Assembly (NCBI GenBank): GCA_002683405.1
Contig: NYTH01000022.1
Location: forward strand, 1 to 64,000
DNA length: 64,000 nt
DNA from: Salinisphaeraceae bacterium
GTDB taxonomy: Bacteria; Pseudomonadota; Gammaproteobacteria; Nevskiales; Salinisphaeraceae
Reading direction: 5' to 3'
The translations under genes and the position numbers were made by a program. The notes below the pieces were generated by a model. The model saw only the letters and a list, made by a program, of their open reading frames with translations. It was not told the origin of the DNA and did no database searches. Positions 37,185 through 44,838 of the stretch are shown piece after piece; position 1 is the stretch's first letter, and each line of letters opens with the position of its first letter.

Positions 37185-38378
37185 TCAGGCCGTCTCGAGG
37201 CTGATGCACTGGTTGCGACCGCGCGCCTTGGCCTGATCAAGCAGGCTCTCGGCCTGACGAAGCAGCTCCGCCGCCGGGGGCAGACGTCGGGCCGGCGCAA
37301 CCTTCAGCAGCCCCGCGCTGGCGGTCAGGTAGGGAGACACGCGCGAGGCCGCGTGACGGATTTCCATTTCCTCGATCTTCTCGAGCAGATCACTCGCCTG
37401 GTATTCCGCATGGTCGGGCGACGGGTCGTACCAGACCATCAGAAATTCCTCGCCGCCCAGCCGCGCGGCAAAATCCAGGGGCCGCCGCGCGCTGGCGGTA
37501 AGCAGGCCGGCAATGCGCTCGATGGCCGCGTCGCCCGCCTCGCGGCCGAACAGGTCGTTGTAGGCCTTGAAGTAATCGATGTCGATGATGGCCACGCTCA
37601 GGCAGGCCGCGTCGCGCTGGGCGCGGCGAATGTTGCGGTCCATCGCTTCTTCGAGGCCGCGCTGGTTCAGCAGTCCCGTCAGCGGGTCCAGCCCCGACAG
37701 CTGCGCCAGCATCTGCCGGTTGAGCCAGGCATCACGGAGCACGTACTCCAGGCTGTAGCCGCCGAATATGCCCATCACGATGATCGAGCAGTTCACCAGC
37801 ATGCGGTAGACGGCCGGTTCTTCGGCGTCGACCCACAGCACTTCCACCGCGAGGGTCATGAAGAGCATGCCCACGGCCACCGGCAGGAACTGCCAGAAGC
37901 GCAGGTGCCCGAGGAAAAAGAAGGAAGCAATGATGAGCGTGGTGTATTCCAGCGGGACATCGAAGCCCATATTGGCGCCCATCACGCGCTGAATCAGTAC
38001 ACCGACAATCAGCACCGGCCCGAGCAGCAACATGCTCAGATCGCCGGCCTTCCTGAAGCCCGGTCGGACGTTGAAGAAGAGCGTCAGCAGCACCATCGGC
38101 AGCATCAGCAGCAGCTGCAGCGGCAGACCCACGCCAACCAGCGCCTGGGGCGCGTTGGCCAGAATCGAGGCGAACGGCGCCAGACCGACCGAACAGGCGG
38201 TAAACACCAGCAGCGCGTTGCGCACGGACTGACCAAACTGCGATCGGCTGGTCGCAAAAGCCGCCTCGACGTCGGGCGGGAATCGCAGCTGGGACAGATA
38301 ATGCAATTTACAGTGACGCAGCAAAGCCGGAGAAATGAACTGCGATTCGCTCGCAGACGATTGATCAGCGGCGCCCAT
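37185..38378 (-). CDS. Membrane-bound diguanylate cyclase
   Basis: Protein of 397 residues. The ATG at 38378 follows the strong ribosome binding site AAAGGAG. About six membrane segments fill residues 50-215 (for example ALLVFTACSVGLAPFASILA and YTTLIIASFFFLGHLRFW). The GGDEF domain begins at DPLTGLLNQRGLEEAM, with the active-site GGEEF at residues 308-312. RPLD stands five residues before the motif, which is the RxxD inhibitory site, so product inhibition by c-di-GMP is expected. It is divergent from the radical SAM gene. Confidence 0.92.
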   Translation of the reverse strand: MGAADQSSASESQFISPALLRHCKLHYLSQLRFPPDVEAAFATSRSQFGQSVRNALLVFTACSVGLAPFASILANAPQALVGVGLPLQLLLMLPMVLLTLFFNVRPGFRKAGDLSMLLLGPVLIVGVLIQRVMGANMGFDVPLEYTTLIIASFFFLGHLRFWQFLPVAVGMLFMTLAVEVLWVDAEEPAVYRMLVNCSIIVMGIFGGYSLEYVLRDAWLNRQMLAQLSGLDPLTGLLNQRGLEEAMDRNIRRAQRDAACLSVAIIDIDYFKAYNDLFGREAGDAAIERIAGLLTASARRPLDFAARLGGEEFLMVWYDPSPDHAEYQASDLLEKIEEMEIRHAASRVSPYLTASAGLLKVAPARRLPPAAELLRQAESLLDQAKARGRNQCISLETA

Positions 38379-38620
38379 GGCACTCCTTTCGAGCCAATCC
38401 CTGACGACTGCACCGCAAGTGCAGCCTCCCCACGCGGACTGCCGTGGTGAACAGGCGCGACCATTCTCGACCACCCTGGCGGCCGACGGGCTGCTCAAGC
38501 CCGCAACCCACACACCGATTGTGCACTGCTACAACCGGTTAAACGCAAGCTTATCAGCATCGTCATCGCGGCGCGGTAATCAGAATATGTCAGCGGAAAA
38601 GCCGAGGCTGGACGAAATAT

Positions 38621-38636
38621 ATGTATTTTCATACAG
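38621..38636. promoter_or_regulatory. LexA-like operator upstream of the radical SAM gene
   Basis: ATGT-ATTTTCAT-ACAG matches the gammaproteobacterial LexA pattern CTGT-N8-ACAG with one difference in the first half-site, and the spacer is AT-rich as usual. It ends 7 bases before the ATG at 38644, in a locally AT-rich stretch that could hold the -10 box. A PA0069-family gene belongs, as I recall, to the LexA regulon of Pseudomonas aeruginosa, which makes the site plausible. Confidence 0.55.
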
Positions 38637-38643
38637 TTTCTGC

Positions 38644-39726
38644 ATGTCAGAACTTGAAACCGGACAGACCTTCAAGGGCCGCGGCGCGGTCGGCAACCCC
38701 GCCGGTCGATTTGCCCACACCCACAGCGAGGTCGTGGAAGATGAATGGCAGGCCGGCACCGATCTCGACCGCGCGCCGGACACGCGGCTCATGCCTGACC
38801 CCGCCCGGCGCATCATCAGCCGCAACAGCTCGCCCGACCTGCCGTTCAACCTTTCGATCAATCCCTATCGCGGCTGCGAGCACGGCTGCATCTACTGTTT
38901 CGCCCGGCCCAGCCACAGCTTTCTTGACGTCTCGCCGGGCCTGGATTTCGAAACCCGGCTGTTCTACAAGCAGAATGCGGCCGGTCTGCTCGAGAAAGCG
39001 CTGAGCCGGCCCGGCTACCGACCCAGCCCGATCGCGCTAGGCATGAATACCGACGCCTATCAGCCGGTCGAGCGCGAGCAGCGCGTCACGCGCGATCTGC
39101 TCGAAGTGCTCTGGCGCTTCCGGCATCCGGTTTCGCTGCTGACCAAGAGCCGCCTGGTTCTCAGAGATATCGATCTGCTGGCCGAGATGGCCGCTCACAA
39201 TCTGGTCACGGTCGGCATGAGCATCACGACGCTGGACGACGATCTCAAGCGACGCCTGGAGCCGCGCACCACAGGCCCGGCAAGCCGCATGCAGACACTG
39301 GCGCGCCTGTCGAACGCCGGCATTCCGACCACCGTCATGGTGGCTCCGGTCATTCCCGCGCTGACCGACCACGAACTCGAGCACATTCTTGAGCAGGCCG
39401 GCGCCGCCGGCGCAACCGGGGCCGGCTACGTGCTCCTGCGCCTGCCCCACGAGGTGGCGCCACTATTCCGTCAGTGGCTGCAGGTCCACTACCCGCAACG
39501 GGCGGCGCGCGTGATGAGCCAGCTGCGCCAGGCACGTCGCGGCAAGGATTACGATGCCCGGTGGGGCGAGCGTCTGTCCGGCAGCGGCGTCTACGCTCGC
39601 CTGCTCCGCCAGCGATTCGAAATCGCCTGCCGCCGATACGGGCTGAACGATGACGAGCGGGCCGGCATGCGGCATTCGGACTGCAGCCAGTTCCGCGTGC
39701 CCGGCCGCCAGCAGTCCCTGTTCTGA
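38644..39726 (+). CDS. Radical SAM protein, PA0069 family
   Basis: Protein of 360 residues. The family-typical start is FKGRGAVGNPAGRF. The cluster motif is PYRGCEHGCIYCFARPSH (CxxxCxxC), binding a 4Fe-4S cluster and S-adenosylmethionine. The following parts, SPIALGMNTDAYQPVER and PVSLLTKSRLVLRDIDLL, are as in spore-photoproduct-lyase-like relatives. The frame is open from 38377, but the ATG at 38644 fits the family and stands just behind a LexA-like box. No strong Shine-Dalgarno is seen, so a very short or absent leader is possible. A role in DNA damage response is inferred from family and operator. Confidence 0.9.
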   Translation: MSELETGQTFKGRGAVGNPAGRFAHTHSEVVEDEWQAGTDLDRAPDTRLMPDPARRIISRNSSPDLPFNLSINPYRGCEHGCIYCFARPSHSFLDVSPGLDFETRLFYKQNAAGLLEKALSRPGYRPSPIALGMNTDAYQPVEREQRVTRDLLEVLWRFRHPVSLLTKSRLVLRDIDLLAEMAAHNLVTVGMSITTLDDDLKRRLEPRTTGPASRMQTLARLSNAGIPTTVMVAPVIPALTDHELEHILEQAGAAGATGAGYVLLRLPHEVAPLFRQWLQVHYPQRAARVMSQLRQARRGKDYDARWGERLSGSGVYARLLRQRFEIACRRYGLNDDERAGMRHSDCSQFRVPGRQQSLF

Positions 39727-39736
39727 GAGGTTGCCC

Positions 39737-40714
39737 CTAGCCGGCCCGGCCCGCTTGTCCCGCGTGGCTGCTGATCAGGTCGATCAGCCGCGGATAGAGA
39801 CTCGGCGGCAGGTCATGGCCCATGCCCTCGATGACCTCCAGCCGGGCCGCCTGAACCAGCGCGGCGGTGTCGCGGCCGTGCTCCACCGGCACCAGCGGAT
39901 CCTCGGCGCCGTGAATAACCAGCGTGGGCCGGCTGATCTGCCGCAGCAGGGCCTCGCGGCTGCCCGAGGCCAGCACCGCGAGCAACTGTCGGGCCGTACC
40001 GGCCGGATAATAGGCGCGCTGGACGCCGCGGCGAATCTGTTCGCGCCACGCGTCGCGGGATTGGCGCACCCCCGGCAGACTGCCGATGACCTCCATGGTA
40101 GTCGCCATGTGCTCGACCACCGCCTCCGTCTCCCGCGACGGCGGCGCCTTGATCAGCCGCAAGAGCGCCCGAAGCCGTCCGCTCTTCAGGCCGCGACGGC
40201 CCGAACTGGACATGATGGACGTCAGGCTTTGCACGCGATGCGGGAAGCTCGCTGTCATGATCTGTCCGATCATGCCCCCCATCGACGCGCCGACCACATG
40301 CGCCTGCCGGATATCAAGCTCGTCCATCAGCGCAATGGTGTCCGCCACCATGTCGTGGAGCAGATAGGGGGCCCTGATGGGCCAGCCGACCAGCGACTTC
40401 AGATAGGCCTGGCGCACGCTGTCGTGCCGGCTTTCCGGCTTGATCCGGGTCGACAGTCCGCAGTCGCGGTTATCGAAACGGATGACGTGAAAGCCCTGAT
40501 CGGCCAGCGCGCGACAGAATTCATCGCGCCAGCCCAGCATCTGTGTACCCAGCCCCATGATCAACAGCACGGCGGGATCATCGGCGCTGCCGAAGCGCTC
40601 GTAGCACAATCTCACCGGCCCGGTCGTCATGGTGCCGGCCGCGGGCGTCTTTGTAGTCTGTTGCTGTGCCGCGTTGCTCGCCTGATAGCCGTCCCGTTTT
40701 TCATCGTCGTACAC
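39737..40714 (-). CDS. Alpha/beta hydrolase
   Basis: Protein of 325 residues if started at GTG 40714, or 297 from ATG 40630; neither has a strong ribosome binding site, and the longer open frame to 40903 overlaps the divergent gene. Hydrolase parts are PAVLLIMGLGTQMLGW, IRFDNRDCGLST, the nucleophile elbow VVGASMGGMIGQ, the acid in LVIHGAEDPLVPVEHG and the His in EGMGHDLPPSLYP. This is the canonical Ser-Asp-His arrangement. The substrate is unknown; relatives include epoxide hydrolases and esterases. Confidence 0.87.
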   Translation of the reverse strand: MYDDEKRDGYQASNAAQQQTTKTPAAGTMTTGPVRLCYERFGSADDPAVLLIMGLGTQMLGWRDEFCRALADQGFHVIRFDNRDCGLSTRIKPESRHDSVRQAYLKSLVGWPIRAPYLLHDMVADTIALMDELDIRQAHVVGASMGGMIGQIMTASFPHRVQSLTSIMSSSGRRGLKSGRLRALLRLIKAPPSRETEAVVEHMATTMEVIGSLPGVRQSRDAWREQIRRGVQRAYYPAGTARQLLAVLASGSREALLRQISRPTLVIHGAEDPLVPVEHGRDTAALVQAARLEVIEGMGHDLPPSLYPRLIDLISSHAGQAGRAG

Positions 40715-40861
40715 GTTCGCCTGCCTGTCTGTTATTTTCCGCCGTGACGCGCCGCCCCCACTCCGGCGTGCGTCCTGCCCCCTCCGACACCCGGGCACGG
40801 CCGGCGTTCCCGCGGGCAGGGCAGCCGACCGAATGACCCCTACGACCGCGGAGACCCTGGC

Positions 40862-41248
40862 TTGGACCTGCTCGACCGACTCGCCGAACAGCATATCCAG
40901 CAAGCGATCGAAGACGGCGCGCTGGACAATCTGCCCGGTCAGGGCAGACCGCTGCAGCTGGACGACAACCGCCAGGTGCCCGAATCACTGCGCGCCGGCT
41001 ACCGGCTGCTGAAGAACGCCGGCTTCTTGCCGCCCGAAATTGCCCTGCGGCGAGACATCGAGTCTGCCGAAACGCTGCTCAGACACGCCGAGCCGGAAAG
41101 CGAAACCGCCCGGCAGGCCGACCGCCGCCTGCAGTGGCTGGAGCTGCGTCTGGCCGAAAGCCTGCAGGCGCGGCAGCTCTCGCTGGATCCACGCTACGCC
41201 GACCGGGTCCGTCAGCGGCTCGGCGGCCGCCAGCACAAGCCCGATTAG
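40862..41248 (+). CDS. DUF1992 protein (DnaJC28-like conserved domain)
   Basis: Protein of 128 residues. The domain start is very typical: DRLAEQHIQQAIEDGALDNLPGQGRPLQLDD, and it continues with RAGYRLLKNAGFLPPEIALR. It begins with TTG at 40862 behind GGAG. The family is found in bacteria and, fused to a J domain, in mitochondria; its function is not established. The GNAT gene follows after 4 bases. Confidence 0.88.
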   Translation: MDLLDRLAEQHIQQAIEDGALDNLPGQGRPLQLDDNRQVPESLRAGYRLLKNAGFLPPEIALRRDIESAETLLRHAEPESETARQADRRLQWLELRLAESLQARQLSLDPRYADRVRQRLGGRQHKPD

Positions 41249-41252
41249 GCCG

Positions 41253-41777
41253 ATGACCCCGACGCTGCGCATCCGATCGGTCGAGAACGACGCCGACCTG
41301 CGCTGCGTCGCGGCGCTGGCGGACATCATCTGGCGCGAACATTACGCCGGCCTGATTGACGATGCCCAGATCGAGTACATGCTGGAACGCGGCTACGCCC
41401 CTGCCCGGCTGGCGGCGGACGTCGAGCGGCAGGGCGTGCACTACTGGCTCGCCAGCCTGAACCGCGCCGCCGTCGGATTTGCCGCCGCCGGACCCGATGA
41501 AAGCGACCCCGGCTTCTGGCTGCACAAGCTCTACGTGCACCGCGATGTGCGCCGTCAGGGGGCGGCCCGCGGCTTGCTGCGGCAGGCCGAGTCGCTGGGT
41601 CGAACGCGCGGCGCCCGCAACATCCAGCTGCGCGTGAATCGCGGCAACCGTCTGGCGATCGCCGTGTACGAAAAACTCGGCTTCAAGAAAAACCGCTGCC
41701 ACGTCAAGGACATCGGCAACGGTTTTGTCATGGACGACTATCTGCTCAGCAAAACGCTGAACGATGCCGACGACTGA
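41253..41777 (+). CDS. GNAT-family N-acetyltransferase
   Basis: Protein of 174 residues. The acetyl-CoA-binding part is HKLYVHRDVRRQGAARGLL, the usual V-x-x-x-x-R-x-x-G-x-A pattern. The C-terminal INLxVNxxNxxAxxxYxKxGF type is seen as IQLRVNRGNRLAIAVYEKLGF. The ATG at 41253 is only 4 bases after the DUF1992 stop, so the two are one transcript. The acceptor (protein, amino acid or small amine) is not predictable. The stop is 6 bases from the convergent acyl-CoA dehydrogenase stop. Confidence 0.9.
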   Translation: MTPTLRIRSVENDADLRCVAALADIIWREHYAGLIDDAQIEYMLERGYAPARLAADVERQGVHYWLASLNRAAVGFAAAGPDESDPGFWLHKLYVHRDVRRQGAARGLLRQAESLGRTRGARNIQLRVNRGNRLAIAVYEKLGFKKNRCHVKDIGNGFVMDDYLLSKTLNDADD

Positions 41778-41783
41778 ACAACG

Positions 41784-42938
41784 CTAGCGCCCCAGCATTT
41801 CGCGCGCCACCAGCTCCTTCATGATCTCGGAGGTGCCGCCATAGATGCGCTGGATGCGGGCATCGGCAAAGGCCCGGGCCACCGGATACTCGCGCATGTA
41901 GCCATAGCCGCCGAATATCTGCAGACAGCCGTCCGCGACGCGGCACTGCATTTCGGTGGAGCCGAGCTTGATCATGGCGGCCCGCGTGGGCGTGAGCTGG
42001 CCGTTGAGGTAGTCCTGGGTGCCCTGCTGCACGAGCGCGCGGGCCATTTCCAGGTCGGTCTTCATTTCGGCCATCTTGAAGCGCGTGTTCTGGAACTGGC
42101 CCAGCGACTGGCCGAAGGCCTTGCGCTCGCGGGCATATTCGAGGGTCTTTTCGATAACGCCCTCGGCGGCCGCCACAGCGCCGATCGACAGCGCGATGCG
42201 CTCGCGCGGCAGTTCGTCCATCAGGTGCATGAAGCCGCGGTTCTCGGTGCCGAGCATGGCATCCGCCTCAAGCCTGACGTCTTCAAAGAACAGCTCGGCG
42301 GTGTCATTCGAATGCTGGCCCAGCTTGCGCAGGTTGCGGCCGGTACGAAATCCCTCGAGCGAAGTGTCCACGGTAAACAGGCTGGTGCCCTTCGAGCCGC
42401 CGTCCGGGGTAGTCTTGGCGGCCACGATCACCATGCCGGCGTAAATACCGTTGGTAATGAAGGTCTTGGCGCCATTCAACACCCACTGATCGCCGTCCTT
42501 CTTGGCGTTGCTGCGGATATTCTGCAGATCGCTGCCGGCGCCCGGCTCGGTCATGGCGATGGCGCCGACCACTTCGCCGCTGGCCATTTTCGGCAGCCAT
42601 TTCTGCTTCTGCTCGTCCGAGCCGATGTGCAGTACATACGGCGCCACGATGTCCGAGTGCACGGACACGCCCGTGGCCAGGCCCGCCAGTCCGGCCCGCG
42701 AGAGTTCCTCGAGCACCACGGCCGACATGGGAAAGTCTCCGCCCAGGCCGCCGTATTCCTCGGGCATGTCCACGCACAGCAGGCCGGCTTCGCCCAGCTG
42801 GTTCCAGACTTCGCGCGGATAGCCTTCGGCTTCTTCCCATTCCTCGGCATGCGGCATCAGTTCGGTTTCAACGTAACGCCGCACGGTATCCCGGAACATT
42901 TCGCGCTCGGAACTCAGATCTTCGGCTGTACTGGCCAT
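41784..42938 (-). CDS. Acyl-CoA dehydrogenase, long-chain (LCAD) type
   Basis: Protein of 384 residues. FAD and acyl-CoA signatures are AIAMTEPGAGSDLQNIRSNA, NGAKTFITNGIYAGMVIVAA and FGGYGYMREYPVARAFADAR. The end is RIYGGTSEIMKELVAREM. The position used by most family members for the catalytic Glu is Gly here (YGGT), as in mammalian long-chain dehydrogenase; there the base is the Glu of ELPxER, present here as DELPRERIALS. So it is predicted active on long-chain acyl-CoAs. It is the last gene of a minus-strand acyl-CoA cluster, 128 bases from the SDR gene. Confidence 0.92.
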   Translation of the reverse strand: MASTAEDLSSEREMFRDTVRRYVETELMPHAEEWEEAEGYPREVWNQLGEAGLLCVDMPEEYGGLGGDFPMSAVVLEELSRAGLAGLATGVSVHSDIVAPYVLHIGSDEQKQKWLPKMASGEVVGAIAMTEPGAGSDLQNIRSNAKKDGDQWVLNGAKTFITNGIYAGMVIVAAKTTPDGGSKGTSLFTVDTSLEGFRTGRNLRKLGQHSNDTAELFFEDVRLEADAMLGTENRGFMHLMDELPRERIALSIGAVAAAEGVIEKTLEYARERKAFGQSLGQFQNTRFKMAEMKTDLEMARALVQQGTQDYLNGQLTPTRAAMIKLGSTEMQCRVADGCLQIFGGYGYMREYPVARAFADARIQRIYGGTSEIMKELVAREMLGR

Positions 42939-43066
42939 GATGCTTCCTGTCTTGCTTGCTGATTGACCGGACCGGACAGCGCAGTGCGGCCCGATCCATG
43001 ACGATTACTCCGATTTTAACCGCATAAGTCGCGGCGTCGACCCGACCGAAGACCGGGGGCGCGTTT

Positions 43067-43759
43067 TCAGCGCGCCTGCGGCAGCACGAGCAGTTCGCTC
43101 ACGTCCACGTTCTGCGGCCGCTGCAGGGCGAACAGCACGCAGTCGGCCACGTCCTCGGGCCGCAGCGCATCCGGCTTGGGCTCGTCGAAGAAGGGCGTAT
43201 CCACCATGCCGGGCTCGATCAGCGTTACGCGCACGCCGCTACCGCGAAGCTCTTCGCGCAGGTTGTAGCCGATGGCCGAGACGGCCCACTTGGTCGCCGA
43301 GTACATCGATCCGGCCAGTGTCCGCCGCCCGGCCACCGAACCCGTGATCAACAGCTGACCGCCGGAAGCCTTGAGCGCCTCGAGGCTCGCCTGCACCGTG
43401 ATCGCAACACCCAGCACGTTGGTCAGCAGCATGTCCTTCCAGACTTCTGCACTCGCCCCGGCAAAGCCGCCCGGCTCGCCGCCGCGGCCGGCATTGGCGA
43501 AGACGGCGTCAAGCTGACCGAAATGATCCAGCGCATCGGCCACCATGGCTTTCTGCGCGGCTTCATCCTGCACATCGCAGACCAGCGCGATGGCGCGCGA
43601 CGCACCGCCGAGCTCGTCCACCAGCCCGTCCAGTGGTTCGCGCCGCCGAGCCGCCAGCGCCACGCGCCAGCCTGCGCCACCGGCCGCCCGGGCAGTCGCC
43701 TGGCCAATGCCGCTTGAAGCGCCCGTAATCAGCAGCACCTTGTCTTTCTGGTCCGTCAT
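43067..43759 (-). CDS. Short-chain dehydrogenase/reductase
   Basis: Protein of 230 residues, classical SDR. The cofactor loop is LLITGASSGIGQATAR and the second motif is FANAGRGGEPG. The active site is Ser in ITGSVAGRRT and Tyr/Lys in MYSATKWAVSA. The end is shorter than usual but complete. The ATG directly abuts the stop of the thioesterase gene (TGAATG), a sign of coupled translation. Beta-ketoacyl or other lipid-linked substrates are likely from context but not proven. Confidence 0.92.
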   Translation of the reverse strand: MTDQKDKVLLITGASSGIGQATARAAGGAGWRVALAARRREPLDGLVDELGGASRAIALVCDVQDEAAQKAMVADALDHFGQLDAVFANAGRGGEPGGFAGASAEVWKDMLLTNVLGVAITVQASLEALKASGGQLLITGSVAGRRTLAGSMYSATKWAVSAIGYNLREELRGSGVRVTLIEPGMVDTPFFDEPKPDALRPEDVADCVLFALQRPQNVDVSELLVLPQAR

Positions 43760-44224
43760 TCAACCTCCTTGTAGAACATCCGCGCGGCCGCTTTCGAACG
43801 CCTCGACGCGCGCGCGGAAGGCCTCCGGCACGGCGCGGGACTGGCGGGTCTGCGGGTTGGCAAAAACGTAGACGAGGCGACCGCTGACGAGCAGGGTGTC
43901 GTCGCGGCAGATCTCGAATTCGAAATGCAGACTGCTGCGCCCCACGCGGCCCACGCGCGTCCAGATATCCAGCTCGTCGTCGTACAGCGCCGAGGCGCGG
44001 TAGTCGCATTCGCTGTGCGCCATGAACAGGTCGGTCTCCGCGTCCAGCAGGCCGTCCGGGTAGGCCATGCCCAGGTGCCTGAGATACTCGGTCATTCCCA
44101 GGTCGAAATAGGCGTAGTAGTGGCCGAAAAAGACGACCTGCTGCATGTCCACCTCCGGCCAGCGCACGCGCAGCCGATGGGCAAACCGGAAGCCATCCCG
44201 TGGCGGCCTGGCGGAATCAGTCAT
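43760..44224 (-). CDS. Acyl-CoA thioesterase, YbgC/4-hydroxybenzoyl-CoA type
   Basis: Hot-dog thioesterase of 154 residues. The pattern is RVRWPEVDMQQVVFFGHYYAYFD. The Asp in this segment corresponds to the catalytic Asp of the YbgC group, and the following Tyr-rich start of the long helix is typical. Later parts are DYRASALYDDELDIWTRVGRVG and FEFEICRDDTLLVSGRLVYVF. It lies between the macro-domain gene (18 bases upstream) and the SDR gene. Confidence 0.88.
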   Translation of the reverse strand: MTDSARPPRDGFRFAHRLRVRWPEVDMQQVVFFGHYYAYFDLGMTEYLRHLGMAYPDGLLDAETDLFMAHSECDYRASALYDDELDIWTRVGRVGRSSLHFEFEICRDDTLLVSGRLVYVFANPQTRQSRAVPEAFRARVEAFESGRADVLQGG

Positions 44225-44242
44225 GGTCAGGTCCCGGGCAAA

Positions 44243-44776
44243 TCATGAAGCGTATGTGGCGGCGGCACGCTCGAAAGCCTGGAGAGCCTGCGCATCAAAC
44301 AGACAGAAACGCAGGTCGCGCACCGACTCGAGCGGATCGGCATAAGCAGCAATCGCGCCCAGCGTGACGTCGGCGGCCGCATCCAGCGGGTAGCCGAACA
44401 CCCCGGTCGAAACAGCCGGCACGGCGATGGATTCGACGCGGTGCGCATCGGCCAGACGCAGCACGCTGCCAAAGCAGTTTGCCAGCAGCGCGTCCGCCGG
44501 CTCGTCGCGACCATACACCGGCCCCAGACAGTGGATGACGTGACGGTTGGGCAGCTCAAAGCCCGCCGTGATCACCGCCTCGCCACAGCGTATCGGCGCC
44601 AGCGGCCGGCAGGCCTCGGCCAGCGCCGGGCCGGCCGCGGCATGAATGGCGCCGGCCACACCGCCGCCGGGCTGCAGCGCGGCATTGGCCGCGTTCACGA
44701 TGGCGTCCATATCCGGCTGGCGGGTGATATCCGCCCTCACAAGTTCTACCGTCACGGGTCCCAGGCGTGTTTTCAT
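44243..44776 (-). CDS. Macro-domain ADP-ribose-binding protein
   Basis: Protein of 177 residues. The macro core is DAIVNAANAALQPGGGVAGAI, then HVIHCLGPVYGR, then AVPAVSTGVFGYPLDAAADV. The loop reads GGGVAGAI. In YmdB/MacroD it is GGGVDGAI, with a catalytic Asp; here that position is Ala, as in the archaeal Af1521 type. ADP-ribose binding is predicted; hydrolysis of ADP-ribosylated protein or O-acetyl-ADP-ribose is possible but not assured. It is the first gene of the macro / thioesterase / SDR unit. Confidence 0.9.
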   Translation of the reverse strand: MKTRLGPVTVELVRADITRQPDMDAIVNAANAALQPGGGVAGAIHAAAGPALAEACRPLAPIRCGEAVITAGFELPNRHVIHCLGPVYGRDEPADALLANCFGSVLRLADAHRVESIAVPAVSTGVFGYPLDAAADVTLGAIAAYADPLESVRDLRFCLFDAQALQAFERAAATYAS

Positions 44777-44838
44777 ACGCGATTATCCCTCACGCCCGAC
44801 CTGTTCTCGCGCTGTACTGCATGGCGCGAGTATGACTT

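Noticed and set aside
41784-42938. Loss of the catalytic Glu in the acyl-CoA dehydrogenase (YGGT instead of EGT)
   Set aside because: This is the normal state of long-chain acyl-CoA dehydrogenases. Their base is the Glu in the ELPxER segment, present here as DELPRER.
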